Source: Bacteroidales bacterium (GTDB taxonomy: Bacteria; Bacteroidota; Bacteroidia; Bacteroidales; UBA1715). Taken from it: a stretch of DNA of 64,000 nucleotides. The notes under the pieces were generated by a model. The model was not told the origin of the DNA. It ran no database searches and saw nothing but the letters and a program-made list of their open reading frames with translations. Within the stretch, counting starts at the first letter, position 1; each line of letters begins with the position of its first letter. This document shows, piece by piece, positions 8,732 to 18,415 of the stretch. Where the stretch lies: NCBI GenBank assembly GCA_024402335.1, contig JAKSTZ010000011.1, forward strand, positions 1 through 64,000, given 5' to 3'. The position numbers and the translations under genes are program-made.

Positions 8732-10117
8732 TTAATGAATGTTCCACTTCATTTGTGGCAAGCGTGAATAGTCAACATTCATTTTAATTGTCCACTCTGC
8801 TGGATATGGATTGTTAGCCCGGTTACCAATGTTTTTCACAAATCCAATAGAACTATTGTTGTATTTAAGTTGTATCCAGCCTTTTGGTGCGTTGTCAAGA
8901 ACAAGAGGTTCTTTTTTAAAGTAGTGTATCGCAGTTTCTAAATCAACAGTAACACTTGGAAATGAATTATCTGCATAATTATATGAAAATGCTAAGCCAG
9001 GAAGTGGATTTATTTTGTTTCCAAACACTTCTGCTACTGGTGTCCCTGCGTGAATCAGAGAACAATGGGCTGCTATTTCACATAGAATTTTTTGATGATC
9101 TTCGGCGAAAGCCCATACTTTGTTTTGTTTATCTTCAAAAAAGACAACATCCTCTTTTTTAATAAGTGATTTGAAAGGTACAGTGTTTTTGCTTGAAAGA
9201 ATAGAGAATGATTTTGGTTGTGAGAGTTTCTTTGGCAATGAATATTCAGAACCTTCATTTTTGCGAATAACAGAGAGTGAGAAACCTTCACCTTTTGTTA
9301 AATGTGGAAAGAAGCGGTACGAATATGCTCCATCTTTCTTACGTTCGGTTATGTTCCATTCATCTTTCAATGGAATTTGTTCACATGTGGCATCGTTTTC
9401 GTTAATGAATCGAGCTACGACATCTTCATTTTCTTTTTCGTTGAAAGTACATGTGCTATATAACAATGTTCCGTTAGGAGCAAGACAAGGCCATATATCG
9501 TATAGGATGCGTAATTGGCGTTTGCTACATAGGTCAACATTTTCTGGAGACCATTCGTTTATTGCATTCGAATCTTTTCGAAACATTCCTTCTCCGGAAC
9601 AAGGTGCATCTACAATAATAATATCGAAGAAACCACGAAGAAAGTCAAAGTCTTTAGGATCATTGTTTGTTACAATGCAGTCCATATTTCCCCATTTGAT
9701 GAGGTTTTCCGAAAGAATTTGTGCACGGCTCTTGATTACTTCGTTGGCAATTAATAAACTTCCTTCTGGTAATAATGATAGTGCCAGTGTTGTTTTCCCG
9801 CCTGGTGCTGCGCATAAGTCAAGCACACGTAATGGTCTTGTTGCAAGTGGAGCTATTACTTGTTCAATAAACATGGACGACGCTTCTTGAACATAGTATG
9901 CTCCAGAATGAAAAAGTGGGTCAAGGGTAAATAATGGCCTATCTTCTAAATAATATCCGTTTTTACACCATGGAACAGACGGCAATTCCTGTTGCCCCAA
10001 TTTCTTGGAATTGATGCGGATACTAGTTTGCCTCTCTGTTTGTAATGCATTAATTAATGCCTCTGCGTCAGTAACTGATGCAATTGATTGGGCAAAGGTA
10101 TGTAAAGATTCATTCAT
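8732..10117 (-). CDS. RsmB/NOP2/RsmF-family RNA cytosine-C5 methyltransferase
   Basis: This 461-residue protein has the SAM-binding motif LDLCAAPGGKT near residues 99-109. Both family cysteines are present: DAPCSGEGMF with Cys173, and STCTF with Cys223, the predicted catalytic nucleophile. The C-terminal ~150 residues form the extra RNA-binding domain typical of RsmF (YebU)-type proteins, so a 16S rRNA m5C methyltransferase is likely. It begins 7 nt after the AsmA gene on the same strand and is the last gene of that operon. The RNA target is inferred from the family. Confidence 0.9.
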   Translation of the reverse strand: MNESLHTFAQSIASVTDAEALINALQTERQTSIRINSKKLGQQELPSVPWCKNGYYLEDRPLFTLDPLFHSGAYYVQEASSMFIEQVIAPLATRPLRVLDLCAAPGGKTTLALSLLPEGSLLIANEVIKSRAQILSENLIKWGNMDCIVTNNDPKDFDFLRGFFDIIIVDAPCSGEGMFRKDSNAINEWSPENVDLCSKRQLRILYDIWPCLAPNGTLLYSTCTFNEKENEDVVARFINENDATCEQIPLKDEWNITERKKDGAYSYRFFPHLTKGEGFSLSVIRKNEGSEYSLPKKLSQPKSFSILSSKNTVPFKSLIKKEDVVFFEDKQNKVWAFAEDHQKILCEIAAHCSLIHAGTPVAEVFGNKINPLPGLAFSYNYADNSFPSVTVDLETAIHYFKKEPLVLDNAPKGWIQLKYNNSSIGFVKNIGNRANNPYPAEWTIKMNVDYSRLPQMKWNIH

Positions 10118-10124
10118 CGCTGAA

Positions 10125-13100
10125 TTAGTCCTTAATTAATACACCTTGATCTTTCACTCCTGCACGAATAGATGAACTGATGATTTTTTTCAAAGAAAGA
10201 ATCTGTTCATCTACTACACCTTGTTGTTTTGGCTTATATAAACGACGGTACTTGCATTTAGCTAGTTTGAATTTCAAGTCATCCATATTACCGTAAATAT
10301 TCAATCCAAGTCGCATTGGTAAAGGACATTTGGTCAATGAGATATGGTAATTGTACGTCATGTCCAGGTTATGATATCCCGACAGTATTGCCTGATATTT
10401 ATCCATTGAAACGACAAATGGATAAAGGTCAACCTCGTTACGGAACATGGTCATTTCCACATTCAAACTATCTATAACATTTTTCGTTTTCTTCTTGTTG
10501 AACAACAATAGTTTTGAAATTTGTTGGTATGTCTCGTTATCCATTACTACAAGGTCACGGCCTTTAATCGCTGCAGCACCACGCATTGTAGAGAATTTAG
10601 GATCGTAATTTGATTTCAAATATGTTTCTGCAGCAAGGTGGAATTCTGCCTTTCCGGAGAACGCTTTCAACATCGGTACGATAGTATCGATGTCGGGAAT
10701 CATATCTATCAAATCGTTGATGCTAATGTCAATTAAGTGGAAGTCGAGTCCTGCAAATAAGTGGTTCTTCCGTTCTGAACGATACATTGCTGTAAGTTGC
10801 ATTTGCGCCGCATCGCACGTGAAACCCATTTCTTCTATCACAAGAACACCATCGTGAATTGTAACTCCTCCGCCAGCGTGTTCAACGATGGTATTGCCAA
10901 CTAGAGCTTTTTTGATATCTGTTTTTAGTGTGAAATCAACGCCAAGAGGAACCATAAATGGGTTATCTTCTTCAACAGTATCTGCTTTTGCAATTTCGTT
11001 GGTTTCTGCTACTGTTGTCGTGTCGCCAAAGCCACTTGCCAAGTCCATAAGCTCCATTACGTCGGTGTAGTTCGAAGTAAACGTGAAGTCGCCCAAAAGA
11101 AGATCTTCATTGTTTAAGTAAGCTGCAATATTTTTAAGAACACCTTTCAGTGAGAAATCGGAATTACCAACAATAAGTTGGCTATCGTCAATCTTTAAGC
11201 GGTTTTTGTTAAAATCGCACTTAATTTTTGAGACCTTTATAGGTGCTTCTATTGCGCTAAGAGCAATTTGACCCTGATTGAAGTTTAATTTCACGTCAGG
11301 ATTCCATTGTTGGATAACATCGGCAGCTGTTGAATCATATTCTGCCTTTGCGTCAAAGCTAATAAGTCCGGTACGTGCCGAAAGAGTTTCTGCAACTTTT
11401 GCAGAGAGACTGTCGCAATTGAACAAACATCCATATCCGGTATTTTTATTTTTCGGATACATTACAGCCATTCCTCGTGGATTTCGTATTGTGGCAGATA
11501 TTGTGTCTGCTTCCATGTTGAAAACAACATTGGCAATGTTGAAGTCGCAAGCTAAAGCCATATCTTTGGTCGTATCCATCACATCAGAAAGACCAACACG
11601 TAGGTCAGCATTATTTAGCTTCGTTTTAAAGAAGTCAGTCATTTCCACATTCAATTGATTACTCTTAATTGCAAGGTCAATGACTTCTTTAAATTCTTTA
11701 GTTGTGTGTTTGCTTGGTAGGGTAAAGTCAACAGCCATTTGTTTACTGTTGACAAATGTTGAATCTTCGTAAATTACGTCTAAGTCGGTAATGTCAACAC
11801 TACCGTTTGCTTTGATTTTTTGTAAGTCAACATTCATCAAATCGTCTAGCGAGCATTGGGCTGTAAATGCAGCATCTGCCCAACCTGAAGCGAACAAATA
11901 GTCTGGCAAGTCTGACTTTAAGTCAAGCAAATAGATTTTAGCATTTGCTTTAATGTCGAAAAGCATTTTATTCAACAAATCGTTGATAGCTCCTGTTGCC
12001 GTAACCGATGTTTTTCCTGTTTTTGCGGAAAGAGCATTGAGCGTCAGAATTGAATTTTTCTCATCATTCATATCAACGTTGGCGTGTGCATTTACCGAAA
12101 CGTCATATAAATCGTGGCCAAGACCTTCTATAACAATTTCACCGTTGGAATAAACAGCATCAGCAGAGATTATAGGCATAAGTGTATCGTTGTACGTACC
12201 TGCTACATTACCAGATAATTGTACGACACCATCAAGATTAATTCCATCAAGATATTCTTTGCGCATGTTTTCCGGAATAAGAGGAAGCAGACGGTTTAGA
12301 ATAATATTGTTGGTAGAAAAATTCATGTCCATGGTAATATCGTCTCCAACTTGTGCATTACCGGTAAGTGAAATTTGGTGCTCGTTAATTCCAATCAAAG
12401 CATTTGTCAGAGCGATTTTCATAGAATCAAGATCTGCAACCATTGGTAAAACAGCAGAAATGTTCAACGAATCTGCATATTTTACATTGTCCATAGTTGC
12501 AGCAGTATTTAAAAAGAATAACTGCAATGTTCCGTTAATGTTAGACAAATTTGCTAATCCACCATTGAATTTTCCCTCTATGGAGTCTATAGTTGCCTGT
12601 ATGTTAGTGGAATCATTCATAGTAAATGAAACGGCACCAGTTCCTAACGACAAATCCGTTACAATATCGTCGTTTTCCATTGTCAAGTTGGTCGTTGCGT
12701 TGATATTGCGTATAGTTGCCTGCATTTTTGAAGGCAAATCAACATACGAGGCAGAAATATTCTTTAATTCAATATCTTCGATTTTTAGCATCTTAAACAG
12801 TGAAGTAGAACTTGTGTCTTCTTCGCTTGTGGTATCGGAAACAAATACATCGTAGTTTGCAACCGAGTTGGCGTTTACGAAAATATTTGCTTGTGTATTA
12901 GAAAGATAAATGCCGTTTATTACAATGTTTTCGTTGTCAAGATATTCTTTCACGTCGACGGTAGCGACTAATTCTTCGACAAAGGCAACTGTATCGGAAG
13001 GGGCACCTTCCATAGGATTTACAAGTGCGAAATTATGTAAGCGAAGGCCAAAATGTGGAAATGTGCTGAAAAACGTCAAATCAACTGTATCCAGTTGTGT

Positions 13101-13253
13101 TTGGCAAGTTACAAATTCAGGAATGTATTTTTTTACAATTGGGGTTAATTTTGCAGGGGTAAAAACAAGATATACTACGATGCAAACAGCCACAAGAGCC
13201 ACGCCGATAATAGAGCCGGCAGAGATTCCTATAACTTTCAACGCTTTTTTCAT
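10125..13253 (-). CDS. AsmA family protein
   Basis: This 1042-residue protein has an N-terminal membrane anchor (hydrophobic stretch about residues 8-30, GISAGSIIGVALVAVCIVVY). It is followed by a very long region of alternating short strands rich in the pattern 'I.G...' with many D, N and T residues. This is the AsmA/TamB-like architecture, thought to form a long hydrophobic groove spanning the periplasm and moving phospholipid between membranes. A conserved AsmA-type C-terminal segment (...MLKAFSGKAEFHLAAETYL...) is visible. It is the third gene of a four-gene minus-strand operon. Function is from the family, not demonstrated. Confidence 0.85.
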   Translation of the reverse strand: MKKALKVIGISAGSIIGVALVAVCIVVYLVFTPAKLTPIVKKYIPEFVTCQTQLDTVDLTFFSTFPHFGLRLHNFALVNPMEGAPSDTVAFVEELVATVDVKEYLDNENIVINGIYLSNTQANIFVNANSVANYDVFVSDTTSEEDTSSTSLFKMLKIEDIELKNISASYVDLPSKMQATIRNINATTNLTMENDDIVTDLSLGTGAVSFTMNDSTNIQATIDSIEGKFNGGLANLSNINGTLQLFFLNTAATMDNVKYADSLNISAVLPMVADLDSMKIALTNALIGINEHQISLTGNAQVGDDITMDMNFSTNNIILNRLLPLIPENMRKEYLDGINLDGVVQLSGNVAGTYNDTLMPIISADAVYSNGEIVIEGLGHDLYDVSVNAHANVDMNDEKNSILTLNALSAKTGKTSVTATGAINDLLNKMLFDIKANAKIYLLDLKSDLPDYLFASGWADAAFTAQCSLDDLMNVDLQKIKANGSVDITDLDVIYEDSTFVNSKQMAVDFTLPSKHTTKEFKEVIDLAIKSNQLNVEMTDFFKTKLNNADLRVGLSDVMDTTKDMALACDFNIANVVFNMEADTISATIRNPRGMAVMYPKNKNTGYGCLFNCDSLSAKVAETLSARTGLISFDAKAEYDSTAADVIQQWNPDVKLNFNQGQIALSAIEAPIKVSKIKCDFNKNRLKIDDSQLIVGNSDFSLKGVLKNIAAYLNNEDLLLGDFTFTSNYTDVMELMDLASGFGDTTTVAETNEIAKADTVEEDNPFMVPLGVDFTLKTDIKKALVGNTIVEHAGGGVTIHDGVLVIEEMGFTCDAAQMQLTAMYRSERKNHLFAGLDFHLIDISINDLIDMIPDIDTIVPMLKAFSGKAEFHLAAETYLKSNYDPKFSTMRGAAAIKGRDLVVMDNETYQQISKLLLFNKKKTKNVIDSLNVEMTMFRNEVDLYPFVVSMDKYQAILSGYHNLDMTYNYHISLTKCPLPMRLGLNIYGNMDDLKFKLAKCKYRRLYKPKQQGVVDEQILSLKKIISSSIRAGVKDQGVLIKD

Positions 13254-13258
13254 ATCAT

Positions 13259-13603
13259 CTACTGTTTTTTGAATGTATAAGTTTTTCCGTTAGCTGTATA
13301 AACCAATGTTGTTTCTGTAAGTGTAGTTATGGTATATTGCTTTGGAACAACGGCTGTACTTGCTTCCATTTGGTGCAATTGGGTTAGTTTATCACCGTCT
13401 AATGTCCATGTAAAACTTTGCGCCTCTGATTCATCAACATCGTCGGCAGTATCCCATGTCCATCCGGAGCCGGAAGACGAGTATTTTTCATACAGAGTTC
13501 CCGATTTCCATCTTCCGTATAAGAGAGATTCGTCAAAATCGAATTTGTTACAACCTGAGAAAATGAATAGAGTTGTGCAAAGAAGTAAAAGGAATTTTTT
13601 CAT
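13259..13603 (-). CDS. Small lipoprotein, lipocalin-like
   Basis: This 114-residue protein has a lipoprotein signal (KKFLLLLCTTLFIFSGC, lipobox Cys at residue 18). The mature part contains a GRWKSGTLYEKY strand near its start and alternating strands ending in VYTANGKTYTFKK, as in small lipocalin-like domains of Bacteroidota. Probably lipidated and attached to a membrane. It overlaps neither neighbour: the upstream gene ends 3 nt before it and AsmA starts 5 nt after it, so the three are surely cotranscribed. The specific function is unknown. Confidence 0.75.
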   Translation of the reverse strand: MKKFLLLLCTTLFIFSGCNKFDFDESLLYGRWKSGTLYEKYSSSGSGWTWDTADDVDESEAQSFTWTLDGDKLTQLHQMEASTAVVPKQYTITTLTETTLVYTANGKTYTFKKQ

Positions 13604-13606
13604 ACT

Positions 13607-14338
13607 CTAGTTGTTTGTGTTTTCTTCTGTTTCAGCGTCTTCAGTGTTCTTTTTTTCTAATTCAGATTTGCGGAACACGTAGATAACGCCATATCTTCCG
13701 CATTCTTGTCTGCGTTCTTCGGCGTTTTCAATATTTGCAAAATACGTTTCGATTTCGTTCCAAATTTGTACTATCAAATTGTCGGCTTCGTCTCGCAAGT
13801 CTTCGATAAATTCAGCAGAACGTTGATCGTGTGAAATTCGGAGCCCGTTGTCTCTTGTTGCAACAGAATATTTTCTATAGATAATTTCAAGTAGCTCAAT
13901 ACGAGGGTTTTCCATTTTTCCGGCATTCGCTTCACGGCGAGCTTTTTCTCCGTCTATAAGTTTTTGTCCCCAAGACAGAAGATCTTCCGAAGTTTCAAGT
14001 TCAGGTAGTTTTTTGCTTACACCATAGAAATCACGAACAGAGGCTGCAATTTCTCCACGAGCGATAGACATATTCAAAACTTGAATAAAGTGGGAAATGT
14101 ACATTTTCATCTTTCTGTGTAGTTGCGCAAATGACGCACCTTTTTCTACGGAAAGCGAATGTTCCGAACGATTTTGTAATATTCCGGACTTGAACGAAGT
14201 CAAAAAATATTTGGCTTGTGTAAGAACATTTTGTGAAACAGCTCTGTCTTTTGGCTGTACGTTTGTACAGGCGTCAATAGCTGATTGTAGGGCACGAATT
14301 CGTGCAGCGTCTGTATTTGGTAGTCTTCTATAAGGCAT
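13607..14338 (-). CDS. Conserved protein of unknown function (helical)
   Basis: This 243-residue protein has no signal peptide or membrane segment. It opens with PYRRLPNTDAARIRALQSAI and is predicted to be mostly alpha-helical, with a charged C-terminal tail rich in Glu, Asn and Thr. I recognise the opening as a type common in Bacteroidota but know no function for it. It is the first gene of the operon leading to the lipoprotein, AsmA and the RNA methyltransferase. It has a clear -7 box 20 nt before the ATG. Confidence 0.75.
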   Translation of the reverse strand: MPYRRLPNTDAARIRALQSAIDACTNVQPKDRAVSQNVLTQAKYFLTSFKSGILQNRSEHSLSVEKGASFAQLHRKMKMYISHFIQVLNMSIARGEIAASVRDFYGVSKKLPELETSEDLLSWGQKLIDGEKARREANAGKMENPRIELLEIIYRKYSVATRDNGLRISHDQRSAEFIEDLRDEADNLIVQIWNEIETYFANIENAEERRQECGRYGVIYVFRKSELEKKNTEDAETEENTNN

Positions 14339-14358
14339 ATATTAACTGTTTTAGTCCA

Positions 14359-14366
14359 CAAAATTA
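14359..14366 (-). promoter_or_regulatory. -7 box of the asmA operon
   Basis: TAATTTTG on the minus strand, 20 nt before the first ATG of the operon. Confidence 0.6.
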
Positions 14367-14515
14367 CGAAAAACTATGTTACACTATTTTTAAGAAAATA
14401 AGAAATTTGTTAACATACGAATGTTTATTGAGAAAAATTGTGTTGGCTATTCGCATTCAAAAATAAAATTTGCTGTTTTACAGTATGAATATCAGCGAAA
14501 ATACTTGATTTTGTG

Positions 14516-14523
14516 TATTTTTG
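14516..14523 (+). promoter_or_regulatory. -7 box of the membrane-protein gene
   Basis: TATTTTTG, 22 nt before ATG 14546. It lies inside the longer GTG-started frame and so rules out that start. Confidence 0.6.
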
Positions 14524-14545
14524 TGCATTAATAAAAAAGAAGGTT

Positions 14546-15073
14546 ATGGCATTAATTGATAGTGTTAAAAGAACATATTCTTTGCCAATGCAAATTCTTG
14601 TATGCATTGTGCTTTTTGTGGAATTGTTTGTGTTAGGTTTGCTTTTGTATATTCGAAAGGATTTTTCTTTGGAATTACAGAGTGCTGCAAGTGTTTGGGG
14701 ATTGATAGTGCTTGGCGTGTCGTTGATAATGTTTTGCTGGAACATTGCTTCTTTGATACATAGAAATCGTATGATTTCGAAAGCGGTGGATCAAGAAAGT
14801 AAGTTGCAAATATTTAAGGCATCGGTTTATTCTCGATATATTATGTTGCTGCTTGTTGCAGTAATAGCTATAATATCTACTTTTGTTAGTACGAATTTGT
14901 ATTATTTATTGTTCTTTGGTATTTCTTTCGCATGGCAAATCGGAATGTTCCCATCAAGAACAAAAATTGCAGCAATAATAGGAGAAGAAAAAGTGCTTGA
15001 AAATGAACCTGTCGTAGAAAACGACGTACAGGAAGAAAAAATGCCAGCAGATACGGAACAAGCGAATAATTAG
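14546..15073 (+). CDS. Small integral membrane protein of unknown function
   Basis: From ATG 14546 this is 175 residues, with about four hydrophobic segments (near 15-35, 45-70, 95-115 and 118-135). It ends in an acidic tail (VLENEPVVENDVQEEKMP) that is likely cytoplasmic. I do not recognise a family. An upstream GTG frame was rejected because it overlaps the -7 box. The gene precedes hisIE, which has its own -7 box, so the two need not be cotranscribed. Confidence 0.7.
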   Translation: MALIDSVKRTYSLPMQILVCIVLFVELFVLGLLLYIRKDFSLELQSAASVWGLIVLGVSLIMFCWNIASLIHRNRMISKAVDQESKLQIFKASVYSRYIMLLLVAVIAIISTFVSTNLYYLLFFGISFAWQIGMFPSRTKIAAIIGEEKVLENEPVVENDVQEEKMPADTEQANN

Positions 15074-15087
15074 TATATACAATTTTA

Positions 15088-15095
15088 TATCTTTG
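15088..15095 (+). promoter_or_regulatory. -7 box of the hisIE-ftsE-sufB run
   Basis: TATCTTTG, 15 nt before ATG 15111. It overlaps a TTG that would otherwise extend the hisIE frame. Confidence 0.6.
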
Positions 15096-15110
15096 TCGAA
15101 AAGAATAACA

Positions 15111-15704
15111 ATGGATTTGAATTTTACAATACCAAACGGAACGGTTCAGGCGGTAGTACAAGATAAGAGAACAAATAAGATTCTTCGTATAGGTTACATA
15201 AACGAGGAAACGTACAATCAAATGAACGAAACTCAACATGTGTATTTGTTCTCTAAAGAAACCGGCCAACCTCAATTGTTGACTGCTGGCGAATACAATA
15301 CACCTGTCGCATTGGATGCGCTTATTGCAAACGAAGAAGGAGATGCTGTTGTAATACGTGCGTTACCGGAAGGTTCCACAACTGGTGCTGATACATTTTT
15401 AGGAGATAAGAATATAGACGATTTGGCTTTCTTGTCGTATCTTCAGGATTTTATAGAAAAACGCAAAAGAGAAATGCCGGAAGGTTCTTACACCACTAAA
15501 TTGTTTACGAAAGGCATCAATAAAATTTCGCAAAAAGTCGGTGAAGAAGCAATCGAAAGTATCATTGAAGCAACAAATGGAACAAAAGAACAATTGTTGT
15601 ACGAAACATCCGATCTAATCTATCATTTGATTGTACTTTTAACAGAAAAGGGCTTACGTATAGAAGATTTAGCTCGTGAGTTAAAGGCACGTCATAAAGA
15701 ATAA
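15111..15704 (+). CDS. HisIE-type protein with degenerate HisI half and intact HisE half
   Basis: This 197-residue protein has the length and layout of bifunctional phosphoribosyl-AMP cyclohydrolase/phosphoribosyl-ATP pyrophosphatase. The C-terminal HisE half (about 105-197) is well conserved: GSYTTKLF, KISQKVGEEAIESIIEA, SDLIYHLIVLL and LARELKARHK. The N-terminal HisI half keeps the fold (AVVQDKRTNKILRIGYINEE) but not the active site. The family DCDxD metal cluster reads NEEGD, CHTG reads STTG, the last Cys is Phe, and GExSG reads GEYNT. The whole protein contains no cysteine, so the zinc site is impossible. I infer that only the pyrophosphohydrolase works. No other his gene is in the window; ftsE follows after 24 nt. 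Confidence 0.85.
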   Translation: MDLNFTIPNGTVQAVVQDKRTNKILRIGYINEETYNQMNETQHVYLFSKETGQPQLLTAGEYNTPVALDALIANEEGDAVVIRALPEGSTTGADTFLGDKNIDDLAFLSYLQDFIEKRKREMPEGSYTTKLFTKGINKISQKVGEEAIESIIEATNGTKEQLLYETSDLIYHLIVLLTEKGLRIEDLARELKARHKE

Positions 15705-15728
15705 TTTCGAATATATAAAATCACAATA

Positions 15729-16436
15729 ATGGCAAATAAAATCTATTTCAACCAAGCGGTTATTGGCTATACAGAAGAAAATCCTATTCTTAAGGATGTG
15801 TCTTTCTCTGTAGGCGAAGGTGAAATCGTTTACTTAATCGGAAAAACTGCAGCAGGTAAGTCTAGTTTGCTAAAAACTATGTATGCAGAAATACCGTTGC
15901 TTGACGGTGAAGCTGTTATTGCTGAATATGATTTGAATAATCTAAAACGAAAAAAGATACCGTATCTACGTAGAAAAGTGTCTGTAGTATTTCAGGATTT
16001 CCAATTGTTATCGGATAGAAACGTGTACAAAAATCTTGAATTTGTTCTAAAAGCAACTGGTTGGTCGAAAACTGCAGAAATTCAGGCAAGAATTACAGAA
16101 GTTCTTACTCGAGTTGGCATGGAAGATAAAAAGGAAAACATGCCTTACCAACTTTCTGGTGGAGAACAACAACGAGTAGCTATTGCACGTGCTCTGTTGA
16201 ACGATCCTGATGTAATTTTGGCAGATGAACCAACAGGAAATCTTGACAATGAAACTTCAGATGAAATATTCAAATTATTCCATTCTTTGACAAAACTTGG
16301 ATGTGCGGTATTTCTTGTTACACATAACACGCAAATGGTTCATCGATACCCATCAAGAACACTGCAATGTGCAAATGGTACGATTACAGAAATACGTGAT
16401 GAAGCACCAATTGATTTGGAATCGTTAATGCAATAA
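15729..16436 (+). CDS. ftsE: Cell division ATP-binding protein FtsE
   Basis: This 235-residue ABC ATPase has Walker A GKTAAGKSS, Q-loop FQDFQLL, signature LSGGEQQRVAIARALL, Walker B VILADEPTGNLD and the H-loop VTHN. The FtsE/LolD-type DEPTGNLD and overall size fit FtsE, which pairs with FtsX to regulate peptidoglycan hydrolysis at division. ftsX is not adjacent, as is usual in Bacteroidota. It lies between hisIE (24 nt) and sufB (9 nt) in one transcription direction. It is not SufC: that family has a different signature region (see rejected items). Confidence 0.85.
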   Translation: MANKIYFNQAVIGYTEENPILKDVSFSVGEGEIVYLIGKTAAGKSSLLKTMYAEIPLLDGEAVIAEYDLNNLKRKKIPYLRRKVSVVFQDFQLLSDRNVYKNLEFVLKATGWSKTAEIQARITEVLTRVGMEDKKENMPYQLSGGEQQRVAIARALLNDPDVILADEPTGNLDNETSDEIFKLFHSLTKLGCAVFLVTHNTQMVHRYPSRTLQCANGTITEIRDEAPIDLESLMQ

Positions 16437-16445
16437 GAAAACAGT

Positions 16446-17888
16446 ATGGAAGACAAGGACATCCTTTCTAACATTGAATCGGAAGAATATAAGTACGGAT
16501 TTACATCGAATGTAGAAACCGACATTTTCCCTCCTGGCATAAACGAGGATATTATACGTCGTATTTCTGCAATAAAAGAAGAACCACAATTTTTGTTGGA
16601 TTTTCGTTTGAAGGCGTATCGCCATTGGACAACTTTACAACATCCAAATTGGGGACAGTTACAATTCGAAATACCAGATTTTCAAAGTATCAGTTATTAT
16701 GCTCAGCCAAAAAATAAGGCTAAATATGAGTCATTAGATGAGGTTGATCCTGAAATAGTTGATACATTCAATAAATTGGGTATTCCTTTGGAAGAGCAAA
16801 AGATCTTGTCGGGTGTTGCTGTTGATGCTGTTTTTGATAGCGTGTCTGTACATACTCAGTTCCGTGACCAATTGAAGGCGAAAGGGGTGATTTTCTGCTC
16901 GTTTAGTGAAGCGGCAAAAGAATATCCTGATCTTGTCCAAAAATATCTTGGTTCAGTTGTTCCATATACTGACAATTATTATGCTGCTCTAAATGCTGCT
17001 GTATTTAGCGATGGATCTTTTGTTTATATTCCTAAGGGCGTGCGTTGTCCAATGGAATTGTCTACATATTTCCGTATAAATGCTTCTAAAACAGGTCAAT
17101 TCGAGCGTACTCTTATTGTTGCCGATGACAATTCGTATGTAAGTTATCTAGAAGGTTGTACTGCTCCTATGCGTGACGAAAATCAGTTACACGCTGCTGT
17201 GGTGGAATTGGTTGCAATGGAAAATGCCGAGATAAAATATTCGACAGTACAAAACTGGTATGCTGGTGATAAAGACGGTAAGGGTGGTATTTATAACTTT
17301 GTTACCAAACGTGGTTTGTGTGCGGGAAATCATTCGAAAATTTCGTGGACGCAGGTGGAAACCGGTTCCGCAATTACGTGGAAATATCCAAGTACTGTAT
17401 TGAAAGGAGATGATTCTGTTTCGGAATTTTATTCTGTAGCGGTTACAAAAAATAAACAGCAAGCGGATACAGGTACGAAGATGATACATCTTGGAAAAAA
17501 CACGAAGAGTACCATCATTTCTAAAGGTATCTCTTTGGGTGAAAGCAATAACTCGTATCGTGGCTTGGTTCGCATGGGAAAAAATGCTGAAAATGCGCAT
17601 AATTTCTCACAGTGTGATTCTCTGCTAATCGGTTCAAAATGTGGAGCGCACACTTTCCCTGTAATTGATATTCAAAACAATACAGCGACTGTAGAGCACG
17701 AAGCTACTACGTCGAAAATTGCAGACGAACAGGTATTCTATTGTAACCAACGTGGAATTTCAACAGAAACTGCTATGGGATTGATAGTAAATGGTTTTGC
17801 GCAAGAAGTTCTTACGCATTTACCTATGGAATTTGCTGTTGAGGCGCATAAGTTAATTGCACTTTCTATGGAAGGAAGTGTAGGATGA
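16446..17888 (+). CDS. sufB: Fe-S cluster assembly scaffold SufB
   Basis: This 480-residue protein has the full SufB length and sequence. It includes [39 protein letters not shown] and the SufB/SufD beta-helix core. Residues used for cluster assembly in SufB are present: Cys in [10 protein letters not shown] and Glu in GISTETAMG. With SufC and SufD it forms the scaffold where Fe-S clusters are built. In many Bacteroidota sufC, sufD and sufS follow directly; here the next gene is an unrelated helical protein and no other suf gene is in the window. It starts 9 nt after ftsE. Confidence 0.97.
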   Translation: MEDKDILSNIESEEYKYGFTSNVETDIFPPGINEDIIRRISAIKEEPQFLLDFRLKAYRHWTTLQHPNWGQLQFEIPDFQSISYYAQPKNKAKYESLDEVDPEIVDTFNKLGIPLEEQKILSGVAVDAVFDSVSVHTQFRDQLKAKGVIFCSFSEAAKEYPDLVQKYLGSVVPYTDNYYAALNAAVFSDGSFVYIPKGVRCPMELSTYFRINASKTGQFERTLIVADDNSYVSYLEGCTAPMRDENQLHAAVVELVAMENAEIKYSTVQNWYAGDKDGKGGIYNFVTKRGLCAGNHSKISWTQVETGSAITWKYPSTVLKGDDSVSEFYSVAVTKNKQQADTGTKMIHLGKNTKSTIISKGISLGESNNSYRGLVRMGKNAENAHNFSQCDSLLIGSKCGAHTFPVIDIQNNTATVEHEATTSKIADEQVFYCNQRGISTETAMGLIVNGFAQEVLTHLPMEFAVEAHKLIALSMEGSVG

Positions 17889-18415
17889 CAAAGAAGGAGT
17901 TTGTAGATATTGTTCTTCAAGCTGGAATTTCCATGAACATGAAGGAAATGGTCGGCTATATTGAAGAAGGGCATATTTCTGCTGAAGAGGTGTTTTCTCT
18001 TTCAATAGAAAACAACAATCTCGAAGCTTGGTATGCTAGTTGGATACTCAATCATTATATTGATAAAAATCCGGATGCTATTGGTTTATTGCTTGATAAG
18101 GCAATAGTTGCTTTGCAAACTATTACTCGAAGCGGACATGTTCGTTTAATTCTTCGTTACTTTTTGGTTACTCGTCAATGGAAAGAATATGAGCACTTAG
18201 GTTTGTTGCTTGATGATTGTATACATATTATTCAAGATACAACTTCTCCTAGTGGATTAAAGGCTAATGCAATGAGCGTGGTGGAGCGAATTGCAGAAAA
18301 AGAACCAGATATTATTAATGAGGTTTTATTGATAATAGAAGATCAAATGCCTTATTTAGCAACAGGTTCAAAGAATCGCGCGAATAAGATTCTTAAAAAA
18401 TTCGGGAAACGTTAG
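17885..18415 (+). CDS. Helical-repeat (HEAT-like) protein of unknown function
   Basis: This 176-residue protein has its ATG inside the 3' end of sufB (4-nt overlap), so it is probably translationally coupled. There is no signal peptide or membrane segment. The sequence is a run of amphipathic helices ([48 protein letters not shown]) that looks like HEAT-type alpha-solenoid repeats, a protein-binding fold. The coupling suggests a partner or helper for SufB, but I cannot show that. Its stop overlaps the convergent lipoprotein gene by 4 nt. Confidence 0.75.
   Translation: MTKKEFVDIVLQAGISMNMKEMVGYIEEGHISAEEVFSLSIENNNLEAWYASWILNHYIDKNPDAIGLLLDKAIVALQTITRSGHVRLILRYFLVTRQWKEYEHLGLLLDDCIHIIQDTTSPSGLKANAMSVVERIAEKEPDIINEVLLIIEDQMPYLATGSKNRANKILKKFGKR

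Noticed and set aside
11278..12855. Long plus-strand ORFs opposite asmA
   Set aside because: They mirror the strand-rich AsmA coding sequence, start without promoter boxes and resemble no family.
15729..16436. The ABC ATPase directly upstream of sufB could be SufC
   Set aside because: Its signature LSGGEQQRVAIARALL and DEPTGNLD are FtsE/LolD-type; SufC has a different region around the signature motif and DEPDSGLD-like Walker B. The position beside sufB is not enough.
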